From: Corynebacterium sp. 122RC1
GTDB lineage: Bacteria > Actinomycetota > Actinomycetes > Mycobacteriales > Mycobacteriaceae
Direction: 5' to 3'
Length of the DNA stretch: 64,000 bases
Assembly (NCBI RefSeq): GCF_024580955.1
Contig: NZ_JANIKD010000007.1
Location: 1-64,000 of the forward strand
The notes beneath the pieces are model-generated. The model was given only the letters and a program-made list of their open reading frames with translations. It did no database searches and was not told the DNA's origin. Position numbers and translations under genes: made by a program. Shown piece after piece: positions 9,056 through 18,200 of the stretch (positions within the stretch are counted from its first letter, which is position 1; every line of letters begins with the position of its first letter).

Positions 9056-10735
9056 ATGGCTCTTCGCAATCGCTTTGGCGCACTCCTCATCGCAGGTGCG
9101 CTCAGCAGCACGTTAGCCGCACCGGCAACGTTTGCACAGGAAACCCCCTCAACTATCCCAACCACCCCAACCACCTCAGCTGCGCCAACCACTACCGCTG
9201 CGCCAACTTTGGCGGAAAAGTACCCTGGCGTGGAATTTGACGCCAACGGCCAAACTGTTGATAAGAATGGCGCCGTCCAGAACACCTGCATGGTGGATTG
9301 GACCGCCACCAGTATCAACGACCCCGACCTCAACAACTACTCAAACAACGGCTACCTTTCCAAGGTCAAGAACTCTCTGAACCACAAGAACTCCGGTGGC
9401 CAGGAGGAGCCGGGCAATTTTGAGCTGCAGCACTGGGTTTCCCAAAACAGAGATAGTGATTTCTGGCGGTTTGTGTTCTCCACGCAGCACCGCATCCTGA
9501 ATCCAGGCCAAACCCTTACCCTCACAGCGGAACTGCCGAGCGAAGGCTACACCGCTGATACCAGCGCTACCGAATGGTTGGTCACCCGCTACTATGGCGG
9601 TAGCGAAGATGTTAGGGCGTCCAGCCTCGACCTCCCCGAACAGCAGCCTCTGAAGGCCACCGTCACGGTGACCGGCAAGACGCTCACCGCTGTGTTCCAC
9701 AACAACAGCACCGATGCGATTGAGGCGAACTCCGCAATTGCCATCGTTGCTTCAAAGGCCTACGCTTCCAGCCAGGAGCTCCTGGCAACCCCTCGCATTG
9801 TGACCTCCCATATTACTGGCACCAACGCCCAGTGGGATCCGGTTGCTGCGGCGGCAGCGAAGACCCGCCTGCTCAACGGTACGGCCACCAAGGTGGATGA
9901 TTCCGCTCCTGATTGCTTCCGCCAGCAAACCACTCCCCGGAGCGGCGATAAGACCGAGCGCTGCGAGGTTGATTGGAACGCATCTGCTTACATTGACCGC
10001 CGCTTCGTAGACTGGACTAACAACGGCTACATTGAGAAGATCCGTCCTGCCAGCCCATACAACAACGACGGCACCATGGAGGTCCAGCACTTCCTCGCAG
10101 GTGATCGCCTCTACATCCGCATCCCTGTGGGCACCACGGTTAATATCAACAACCCTGAGCTCACGGTGTCCCTGCCTGATGTGGGCAAGCAGTGGCAGAT
10201 TGAGCCAAACCAGGATCGCACCTTCCTTGACCCCACAGACCATGCCTTCCCCTACGAGGCTGAGAACTACATCGGCGCAGACGTCACCGGCACAATCGAT
10301 GGCGATACTGCAACCTACACCTGGCCTGAAGGCGCAGACTTCAAGGCAGGTCAGTGGTTCACCCTCACGGTTTCCGTTCCAATGACCGCCGCCGAGCTGG
10401 ATGAGCTCACCCTGCCGGATCTGAACACCCAGAGGGAGCGCTCTGACCTCAGCGATCCAACAGAGCGTTGGGATACGGACATCAAGGCCTTTGCACGCCT
10501 GACCGGCGAGCTCGACGGCTGTGATCCAATCATCCCAATCCCAATTCCAATCCCTGCCCCAGGCAGCACCACCCCAACCACCCCAGCACCAACCACTTCC
10601 GTGAGCCCTGCACAGCAGAAGGGTGTGCCACGTCAGTTGGCGGCAACCGGTGCTTCCGTGGTGGGCTTGCTCGCTGTGGCGGCCGGTTTGGTTGCAGCGG
10701 GTGTGTTCTTCACGCGCCGTAACCGCAACGCCTAA
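9056..10735 (+). CDS. Secreted surface protein with LAATG sorting signal
   Basis: 559 residues with a classical signal peptide (1-28, likely cut after TFA-Q-E) and a Thr/Pro-rich spacer at 31-52. Two related modules follow: each opens with C-x-VDW-x-A and then NNGY (C78/DW81/NNGY 97-100; C303/DW306/NNGY 322-325) and continues as beta-rich sequence. Cys287 and Cys489 could pair with the other two. A Pro-rich stalk (IIPIPIPIP, then PTTPAPTT) leads to LAATG at 528-532, a hydrophobic helix and RRNRN. LAxTG is the motif of class E sortases, so wall anchoring is inferred; plain membrane anchoring is the alternative. Function unknown. Confidence 0.85.
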   Translation: MALRNRFGALLIAGALSSTLAAPATFAQETPSTIPTTPTTSAAPTTTAAPTLAEKYPGVEFDANGQTVDKNGAVQNTCMVDWTATSINDPDLNNYSNNGYLSKVKNSLNHKNSGGQEEPGNFELQHWVSQNRDSDFWRFVFSTQHRILNPGQTLTLTAELPSEGYTADTSATEWLVTRYYGGSEDVRASSLDLPEQQPLKATVTVTGKTLTAVFHNNSTDAIEANSAIAIVASKAYASSQELLATPRIVTSHITGTNAQWDPVAAAAAKTRLLNGTATKVDDSAPDCFRQQTTPRSGDKTERCEVDWNASAYIDRRFVDWTNNGYIEKIRPASPYNNDGTMEVQHFLAGDRLYIRIPVGTTVNINNPELTVSLPDVGKQWQIEPNQDRTFLDPTDHAFPYEAENYIGADVTGTIDGDTATYTWPEGADFKAGQWFTLTVSVPMTAAELDELTLPDLNTQRERSDLSDPTERWDTDIKAFARLTGELDGCDPIIPIPIPIPAPGSTTPTTPAPTTSVSPAQQKGVPRQLAATGASVVGLLAVAAGLVAAGVFFTRRNRNA

Positions 10736-10751
10736 TCTCCGCTCACCAATG

Positions 10752-10780
10752 AAGGCCTCCAGTTTCCTGGGGGCCTTTTG
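10752..10780 (+). terminator. Terminator after the LAATG surface protein
   Basis: A stem AAGGCCTCC (10752-10760) pairs with GGGGGCCTT (10769-10777), one wobble, followed by TT and a G. It separates the surface-protein gene from the MarR gene. Confidence 0.75.
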
Positions 10781-10796
10781 GCTTAGCATGTGAAGT

Positions 10797-11234
10797 ATGT
10801 TTTCCCCGGAGATGGAGGCCTCCCCCACGCATCAATTGGAGAGGCTGTATAAACACACGCAGCTGGCGGTGCAGGAGGCGCTGGCCCAGCATGGCCTTTC
10901 GTTGCGTGATTTCTGGGCGCTCTCAATCACCTGCGCGCAGCAGGGAATTGCCCAGCGCACCGTGGCGCAGGCGCTGGCGGTGGATCCTTCGGAAGTGACG
11001 TACATTGTGGATCGCCTGGAGCAACGCGGGTGGGTGCGCAGGCGCCAGGACCCCGCTGACCGACGTCGGCACGCGCTTTCCTCAACGAAGGCAGGGCGTG
11101 CGGCGCATGAGGAGCTGCACTTGCTGGTCACGGAGGCGGAGCAAGCGGCATTGGCGGTGGGCCCGAAACGCCTGCGGCAGTTGGGGAAGTTGGTGGCGGA
11201 GACCTTTGGGGAGTCGCCGAGAAATCTGCATTGA
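10797..11234 (+). CDS. MarR-family transcriptional regulator
   Basis: 145 residues with a MarR winged helix: helix-turn-helix around IAQRTVAQALAVDPSEVTYI (about 44-63), then VDRLEQRGWVRRRQDPADRR, the wing with the conserved DxRR, and a C-terminal dimerisation helix. It is in the same orientation as the NRPS gene 43 bp downstream, so it is the obvious candidate regulator of that gene. The ribosome site is weak (GTGAAG). The ligand is unknown. Confidence 0.9.
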   Translation: MFSPEMEASPTHQLERLYKHTQLAVQEALAQHGLSLRDFWALSITCAQQGIAQRTVAQALAVDPSEVTYIVDRLEQRGWVRRRQDPADRRRHALSSTKAGRAAHEELHLLVTEAEQAALAVGPKRLRQLGKLVAETFGESPRNLH

Positions 11235-11277
11235 GCCCCATTAGGATGGCACGCATGACTTGCTTGGAGGTGCGTTT

Positions 11278-14200
11278 GTGACTCGCCCAGCTGCCCAGTA
11301 TCTTCGCGGCGGGTACGCTCCGCAGCCACGCACCCTCGTGGAGTTGTTCGAGCAAACGGTTGCAAACTTTCCGGAGGCGGCAGCCTTAGATGATGGCGAG
11401 GTGCTTACCTACCGCGAACTCTCTGAGCTGGCCCACAGCACCGCCGCCACCATGCACCAGCAGGGTATCAAGCGCGGTGACAGGGTGGGGATCCGCGTTT
11501 CTTCCGGCACCAAGCAACTCTATGTGGCAATCCTGGCAACGCTGTACGCCGGGGCAGCCTACGTTCCGGTGGATGCGGATGACCCTGAGGAGCGCGCACG
11601 CCTGGTATTCAGCGAGGCCAATATCAACGGCATGTTCACCGACTCCGGCTTCACCATGATTCGCCCCACCCCCGGCGGCGACCAGCGCCTGCCGCGCCGC
11701 GACAACACCGCCTGGATCATTTTCACCTCCGGCTCTACCGGCAAACCCAAGGGCGTGGCAGTGAGTCACCGGAGCGCGGCGGCCTTTGTGGACGCAGAAG
11801 CCCGCATGTTTGTGCAGGGCAGTCCTCTCGGCCCGGAGGACCGCGTGCTCGCAGGCCTCTCCGTGGCATTTGATGCCTCTTGCGAGGAAATGTGGCTGGC
11901 CTGGGGCCACGGCGCCTGCCTGGTGCCGGCTCCGCGTTCCCTGGTGCGTTCCGGAATGGACTTGGGCCCATGGCTGATCCGCAGGGACATCACCGTGGTG
12001 TCCACGGTGCCCACACTCGCCGGCATGTGGCCCACTGAGGCGCTGGACAACATTCGCCTGCTCATCTTGGGCGGTGAGGCAATGAGCCAGGAGCTGGTGG
12101 AAAAGCTGTGCAGCCCCAAACGTGAGGTGTGGAACACATACGGACCTACTGAGGCAACAGTGGTGGCCTGTGGCGCGCAAGTGCACCCCTCCAGGCCGGT
12201 ATCCATTGGCCTCCCCTTGGATGGCTGGGATCTCTTTGTGGTGGATGCACAAGGCCATCAGGTGGATTTTGGGCAGGTAGGCGAGCTCGTGATCGGCGGC
12301 GTCGGCCTGGCTCGCTACTTGGACGCTGCAAAAGACAAAGAAAAGTACGCCCCCATGCCCACCTTGGGCCTGGCCCGCGCCTACCGCTCGGGCGACCACG
12401 TGCGCTATGAGCCAGACGGCCTCTACTTTGTGGGCCGCGTGGATGACCAGGTGAAAATCGGTGGGCGCCGCATCGAACTCGGTGAGGTGGACGCCAACCT
12501 GGCTGCCCTGCCTAATGTGCGTTCCTCTACCGTGGTGGTGCAAACCACCGGCGGCGGCGACAAAGTCCTGGTGGGCTACGTCTCACTCACTGACCCCGAG
12601 GCGGGCTTTGACCACTCGGATGCCCACGAGCGCCTAGCCGCCACCATGCCCGCGGCGTTGGTGCCACGGTTGTGTGTGATGGATGAACTCCCCACCACAA
12701 CCTCCGGCAAAGTGGACAAGCGTGCGTTGCCGTGGCCTTTGCCCGGCGCGCAGGTGCATGCGGAGGGGTTCACGGAGACGCAGGAGTGGCTGGCCGGCAT
12801 TTGGGTGGATGTGTTGGGCTCGGCGGTCGGGAGCACCAGCGATGATTTCTTTGGCCTGGGTGGGACCTCGCTGGCGGCGGCCACTTTGGTGAGCAGGATT
12901 CGTGAGCGGGTTCCGGTGTTTGCGGTTCGTGACATCTACGATCATCCGCGGCTGGAGCAGATGGCGGCAAAGATCGACGAACTCCACACCCCCACCATCA
13001 CCAGCCATACACCAACTCCTGCCACACCCGTCCCTGCCGGTGCCCGCGCCATCCAGGCTCTTACTCAGTGCGCGGCGGCCACCCTGCGCGGCGCCACGTG
13101 GGTGGTGTGGCTGATGGTCATCAACCTGCTCGCCCCCACTGAGTGGGCGCTGCCGCTGAACCCTTGGTGGGTGTTGGCAGCCTGGCTGATCTTGGCTACG
13201 CCGGCGGGCCGCCTGCTCATTGGCGCCAGCCTGGCCCGCGCACTCACGCGCGGCATCACACCGGGCACGTATCCCAGGGCAGGGAGCGTGCATTTGCGGG
13301 TGTGGGCTGCGGAAGCGCTTACCGACGCCACCGGCGCCCGCAGCATCGCGGGGTCTACTTGGGTGAATACGTTTGCCCGGCTCTTGGGTGCCAAGGTTGG
13401 CAAGGGCGTGGACCTGCACACGTTGCCGCCGGTCACGGGCATGCTCACCTTGGGCAAGCACAGTGCCGTGGAGCCCGAGGTGGATTTGAGTGGCTACTGG
13501 GTTGAGGGGGACCTTTTCCACGTTGGTGCCATCAGCGTGGGTAACAATGCTCGTGTGGGCGCGCGGTCCACGTTGCTACCGGGAACTAAGGTGGGCGCGG
13601 ATGCCCATGTGGAGGCTGGCTCTACGGTGCTGGGGCAATCCATCAAGCCCGGCGCGCGCTGGTCAGGCTCGCCTGCGCGGAAGGTGGGCCGCTCCAAGCA
13701 CACGTTCCCGGCGGTGCATCCGCCGCGGCGTAGCCGCTGGGTGCCGGTCTATGCGCTGAGCTCCTTCCTGTTGGCGGCGCTGCCGCTGTTCGCCCTGGCT
13801 GCGGGGGTAGGTGCGGTGCTGGGGAACGTCGGCACTGCTTGGCATGCGTTGGCGCTTGCTCCGGTGGCTGCGCTTGTGGCTTTTGGCACCTACATGATGC
13901 TGATTTGGGTGCTCGTGCGGCTGCTGAGTGTTGGCTTGCGGGCTGGGGTGCATCCGGTGCGTTCGGCGCAGGGGTGGCGCGTGTGGTTTGTGGAGCGGCT
14001 GATGGATGACGCCCGCACGCATCTTTTCCCTTTGTATGCTGCGCAGATCACGCCGTTGTGGCTGCGGAGTTTGGGTGCGCGCATTGGCAAGGATGTGGAG
14101 ATTTCCACCGCCGTGATGGTGCCAAAGTTTGTGGAGGTCCGTGACGGCGCATTCTTGGCCGATGACACCCTGATTGGCGGTTACGAGCTCGGCGGCGGCT

Positions 14201-15093
14201 GGCTGCTGGCGGGGCCAACGCGCATTGGCAAGCGCTCCTTCGTGGGCAACTCCGGCATTGCCGGCCCGGAGCGCAAACTTGGAAAAAATTCCCTGGTTGC
14301 GGTGCTCAGTTCCACCCCGAAGAAGGCGAAGGCCGGCTCCAACTGGTGGGGCTCGCCCCCGGAGCGGATGCGAAGGGTCACCGTACAAACGGAGGGTGGC
14401 GACGCCCTCACGTACGCACCCTCCCGCAGGGTGAAGGTGGCGCGTGGCGTTGTGGAGACACTGCGGCTGCTCGCCCCGATGACCTCCGCCGTGATTGCCG
14501 CCGGCGTGCTGGTGGCGCTCCAGTGGCTGCTCGGGCACAGCGTGGTGTGGGCTTTTGTTGGCGCGGGCGTGGTGCTCATCATCGCTGGCGTGGCGGCGGT
14601 GCTGGTGACCGTGGCCATGAAGTGGCTGTGTGTCGGCCGCCATCGCGCTGGCGACCACCCCCTATGGAGCCGATTCGTGTGGCTCAACGAGTTGCAAGAT
14701 ACCTTCGTGGAATCTGTTGCCGCACCTTGGGCGTTGGCGCACATCGGTGGCAGCGGCAGCATGAACCTGGTACTGCGCATGCTCGGGGTGAAGGTGGGCC
14801 GCGGCGCGTGGATTGAGTCCTATTGGTTCCCTGAAACGGACCTCTGCACCGTGGGGGCTGCCGCTACCGTGGGGCCGGGCACCGTGGTACAAACGCACCT
14901 TTTCCAGGATCGCGTGATGAGCCTAGACACCGTGACAATCGCTGAGGGGGCCACGTTGGCCGCCCACTCAGTGGCGCTGCCGGCCAGTGTGATTGAGCCG
15001 GGAGCCACGATCGGCCCTGGCTCGCTGGTGATGCGCGGCGACCGCGTTCCCACCGGCATGCGCTGGCAGGGTAATCCGGTGGAACCCTGGTAG
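11278..15093 (+). CDS. Pls-type (epsilon-poly-lysine synthetase-like) NRPS
   Basis: 1271 residues with the layout of Pls/PosA synthetases. An adenylation domain (about 1-490) has A3 IIFTSGSTGKPKGVA, A5 NTYGPTEAT, A7 YRSGDHVRYEPDG and A10 PTTTSGKVDKR. A thiolation domain follows (about 500-575) with FGLGGTSLAAA and its phosphopantetheine Ser. Three pairs of membrane helices (about 610-670, 825-890, 1080-1140) are each followed by a hexapeptide-repeat (left-handed beta-helix) domain. In Pls these three domains form isopeptide bonds iteratively; there is no condensation or thioesterase domain, as expected. By my alignment the specificity residues are D-A-E-S-I-G-T-V-V, close to the lysine code. 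GTG 11278 sits 7 nt after GGAGG; an upstream TTG at 11260 has no such site. Product unproven. Confidence 0.88.
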   Translation: MTRPAAQYLRGGYAPQPRTLVELFEQTVANFPEAAALDDGEVLTYRELSELAHSTAATMHQQGIKRGDRVGIRVSSGTKQLYVAILATLYAGAAYVPVDADDPEERARLVFSEANINGMFTDSGFTMIRPTPGGDQRLPRRDNTAWIIFTSGSTGKPKGVAVSHRSAAAFVDAEARMFVQGSPLGPEDRVLAGLSVAFDASCEEMWLAWGHGACLVPAPRSLVRSGMDLGPWLIRRDITVVSTVPTLAGMWPTEALDNIRLLILGGEAMSQELVEKLCSPKREVWNTYGPTEATVVACGAQVHPSRPVSIGLPLDGWDLFVVDAQGHQVDFGQVGELVIGGVGLARYLDAAKDKEKYAPMPTLGLARAYRSGDHVRYEPDGLYFVGRVDDQVKIGGRRIELGEVDANLAALPNVRSSTVVVQTTGGGDKVLVGYVSLTDPEAGFDHSDAHERLAATMPAALVPRLCVMDELPTTTSGKVDKRALPWPLPGAQVHAEGFTETQEWLAGIWVDVLGSAVGSTSDDFFGLGGTSLAAATLVSRIRERVPVFAVRDIYDHPRLEQMAAKIDELHTPTITSHTPTPATPVPAGARAIQALTQCAAATLRGATWVVWLMVINLLAPTEWALPLNPWWVLAAWLILATPAGRLLIGASLARALTRGITPGTYPRAGSVHLRVWAAEALTDATGARSIAGSTWVNTFARLLGAKVGKGVDLHTLPPVTGMLTLGKHSAVEPEVDLSGYWVEGDLFHVGAISVGNNARVGARSTLLPGTKVGADAHVEAGSTVLGQSIKPGARWSGSPARKVGRSKHTFPAVHPPRRSRWVPVYALSSFLLAALPLFALAAGVGAVLGNVGTAWHALALAPVAALVAFGTYMMLIWVLVRLLSVGLRAGVHPVRSAQGWRVWFVERLMDDARTHLFPLYAAQITPLWLRSLGARIGKDVEISTAVMVPKFVEVRDGAFLADDTLIGGYELGGGWLLAGPTRIGKRSFVGNSGIAGPERKLGKNSLVAVLSSTPKKAKAGSNWWGSPPERMRRVTVQTEGGDALTYAPSRRVKVARGVVETLRLLAPMTSAVIAAGVLVALQWLLGHSVVWAFVGAGVVLIIAGVAAVLVTVAMKWLCVGRHRAGDHPLWSRFVWLNELQDTFVESVAAPWALAHIGGSGSMNLVLRMLGVKVGRGAWIESYWFPETDLCTVGAAATVGPGTVVQTHLFQDRVMSLDTVTIAEGATLAAHSVALPASVIEPGATIGPGSLVMRGDRVPTGMRWQGNPVEPW

Positions 15094-15104
15094 GCGCTGG
15101 TCTC

Positions 15105-15134
15105 ACCCTCAAGGTTGGCACTTGAGGGTTTTTT
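15105..15134 (+). terminator. Terminator of the Pls-like gene
   Basis: A perfect 9-bp stem (15105-15113 with 15121-15129) with a 7-nt loop, followed by a run of six T residues. It insulates the fas gene from the NRPS gene. Confidence 0.92.
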
Positions 15135-15194
15135 CATGCCTTCAGCGCAGCACTAAATGTGAGATTTGCCTCATGTTCTTCCCCAGAGGAGAAA

Positions 15195-15225
15195 CCTACG
15201 CCATAGTAGGTTACTACCGCGTAAC
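15195..15225 (+). promoter_or_regulatory. Overlapping palindromes upstream of fas (candidate operator)
   Basis: Three nested inverted repeats lie 30-60 bp before the fas ATG: CCTAC/GTAGG (15195-15199, 15206-15210), TAGTA-GGT-TACTA (15204-15216) and GTTAC/GTAAC (15210-15214, 15221-15225). Both five-base arm pairs have a 6-nt spacer. The position and form suit a TetR-type fatty-acid regulator such as FasR. Confidence 0.55.
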
Positions 15226-15254
15226 TTTCGCGCGCCGCAGACTTAGGAGGCACA

Positions 15255-18200
15255 ATGCCCACGCCCATCACCGCTCCCGCGATCCTCTTCCAGGGCCAAG
15301 CCAGCGCCTGGCAAGACACACTCGCCCAAGCAGCACAAAGCCCGCACACCGCCAATCGCCTGCGCGCACTGCTCCAAGAAGTCAAGCAGAGCACCGCCCC
15401 ACTCGCCCGCGAACTCGCCAGCACCACCCCCGGACTGTTCGCCACCCTGGACGCCCTCGTCAGCACCACCGGCACGGCGCGCGTCACGCTACCCGCGGTG
15501 AGCATCCCAGGCATCGTGCTGGGCCAGATCGCCGCGCTCGATCATCTCCAAGAGGTGGGCATCAACCCCGCCACAGCCCAATTGGCCGGCCACTCCCAGG
15601 GCAGCCTCGGCGTCGCGGCGGTCCATGACCCGGCGCAGGCACTCGGCATCGCCGTCCTCATGGGCACCGCCGCTGCCACCGTCCACGGCTCCCACGAGCA
15701 GCGCCCGCAAATGCTCTCCGTACGCGGCGCCAGCAGGGAGTTCGTCACGGCACACCTTTCCGACGCCACCGAGTTAGCCGTTATCAACGGCCCACGCCAC
15801 TTCGTCCTGTCCGGTACGCCCGAAGCACTTGCCGCCACCCAACACAACCTCGAACAGCAGGTGGCCAAGCACAACGCCGCCCTGGAGCAGCGCACCCGCG
15901 GCGGCACGGAACTCCAGCTCAGCTTCGACCTCCTGCCCGTAGCCCTGCCATTCCACCACTCCAGCCTGCAGCCCGCGGTGGAGCTCACCGCGCAGTACGC
16001 CGCCACATGTGGCTATTCAGAGGAACTGGCCCGCAAGCTCGCCCAGGAAATTTTGGTGGATCCGCATGACTGGCCATCTACCGTAGCGGGTCTCAAGGCC
16101 ACTCACCTGCTCAGCTTGGATGAGCGCCTCAGCACAATCACGAGCGCGCTGATCGCAGGCAGCGGCCAGGCAATCGTTTCCGCCCACACCCCGCAGGCCC
16201 GTGACCTCATCGGCACCGCCGGCTTCACCCTCCCCCGCGCCACCAACTACGCACAGTTCGCCCCTAAGGTGGTCCGCCTGCCCAACGGCAACACCTACAC
16301 GCAAACCCGGTTTACTGAGTGGACGGGGCGCTCCCCCATCATGCTCGGCGGCATGACCCCCACCACCGTGGATGCGGAAATCGTGGCGGCTGCTGCCAAC
16401 GCGGGCTTCTGGACTGAGCTCGCCGGAGGTGGCATGTACTCTGAGGAGATTTTCTTGGAGCACAAGACCAACCTCACTCGCCTGCTGGCCCCAGGCCGCG
16501 CCGCGCAGTTCAACACTATGTTCTTTGACCGCTTCATGTGGAACCTGCAATTTGGGGTGGCGCGGATTGTGCCCAAGGCAAGGGCGAACGGTGCCCCAAT
16601 TGATGGTGTGACCATCTCCGCCGGCATCCCGGAGCCGGATGAGGCCGCTGAGTTGCTTCGCACACTGCGCAAGGAGGGATTCGCGCACATCAGCTTCAAA
16701 CCTGGAACGGTGGAGCAGATTCGGGCCTGTGTGGAAATTGCCAAGCAGAACCCGGATCAGCGCATAATCGTGCAGATTGAAGACGGCCATGCCGGCGGAC
16801 ACCACAGTTGGGTGGATCTTGATGAGATGCTGCTGGAAACCTACGCCGCCATGCGTGAGCAGGAAAACATCGCTATCGCCGTGGGGGGCGGTTTCCACTC
16901 CCCGCAGCGAGCAGCGGAGTATCTCACCGGACGGTGGTCTACCAAGCACGGTATGGTGCAAATGCCAGTAGACGCAGTGTTTGTGGGTACGGTAGCAATG
17001 GCCTGCAAGGAGGCCAAGACTTCCCCACAGGTCAAGCAGCTTTTGGTGGAAACCCCGGGCCTGAGCCCGCAGGATAACGGCGGTTGGGTAGGCCGCGGGA
17101 AGGCGGCCGGTGGGGTGGCGTCGAGTCAGTCGCACCTCCTGGCGGACCTGCACGAGCTGGACAACGATTTTGCCGCCGCTTCCCGCCTAATCACCTCCCT
17201 GCCAATTGAGGAATACCCGGCACACCGCGAGGAGATCATCGCAGCTCTGGAACGCACTGCGAAGCCGTATTTCGGGGACGTCACCACTTTCACCTACGCC
17301 CAGTGGGCTACCCGATTCGCGGAGCTCGCCTTCCCGTGGCAAGACCCAACTTGGCTGGATCGCTGGCACGAACTGCTGCAACGCATCGAGGCACGCCTGC
17401 ACCCTCAAGATCACGGCCCAGTGGAAACGCTCTTCCCCACGGTGGAAAGCGCCACAGATGCCCCGGCCGCTCTGGAGCGCCTGCGCGCCACCTACCCACA
17501 GGCGGAGACCACCACGGTGCTGGCGCGTGACGCCGCCTGGTTCACCTCCCTGCACCGCAAACACCCCAAGCCAATGCCGTGGACCGCAGCACTGGACGCA
17601 GACCTCAAAGAGTGGTTTGGCAAAGACACCCTCTGGCAGTGCCATGACCCGCGCTACCCTGCTTCCGCGGTCCGCGTGATCCCAGGGCCGGTGTCCGTGG
17701 CCGGCATCACCGAAGCCAACGAGCCGGTGGCGCAGCTCTTGCAGCGTTTTGAGGACGGCACCACCAACTTGCTGCTTTCCCACGGAGCGGTGCCCACTGA
17801 GCAGTTTGCCCGCCTCGGCGCAGCACCAACGGTGGAAGCCTATTTGCGTACGAGCCCGACCCTGGTGTGGCACGGCCGCACCATCTCTAATCCGGCGGCT
17901 CGCCTGGGAGAACACGCCTGCACGATTGAGCACACTGAGGCCGGCATCGTGCTGCGCGTCCACGCCGATTCCGCATGGGATACCCTGCCCCCAGACTCCC
18001 GCCCATTCCATGTGGCGCATGTGGACATCCCAGTGCTCATCCCTGAGGGTGCAGGCACGGGTGCTGCCCCGCTGGTGGATGATTCCCGCCTGCCGGAGGC
18101 GGTGTTTGCCCTGCTCGCAGGTGTTGCGGGCGTGGGTTCCACCTCTGAATCCGGCGATGCCATCACAGCCCTTCCCACCGCTGATGCCGCAGGGAACATT

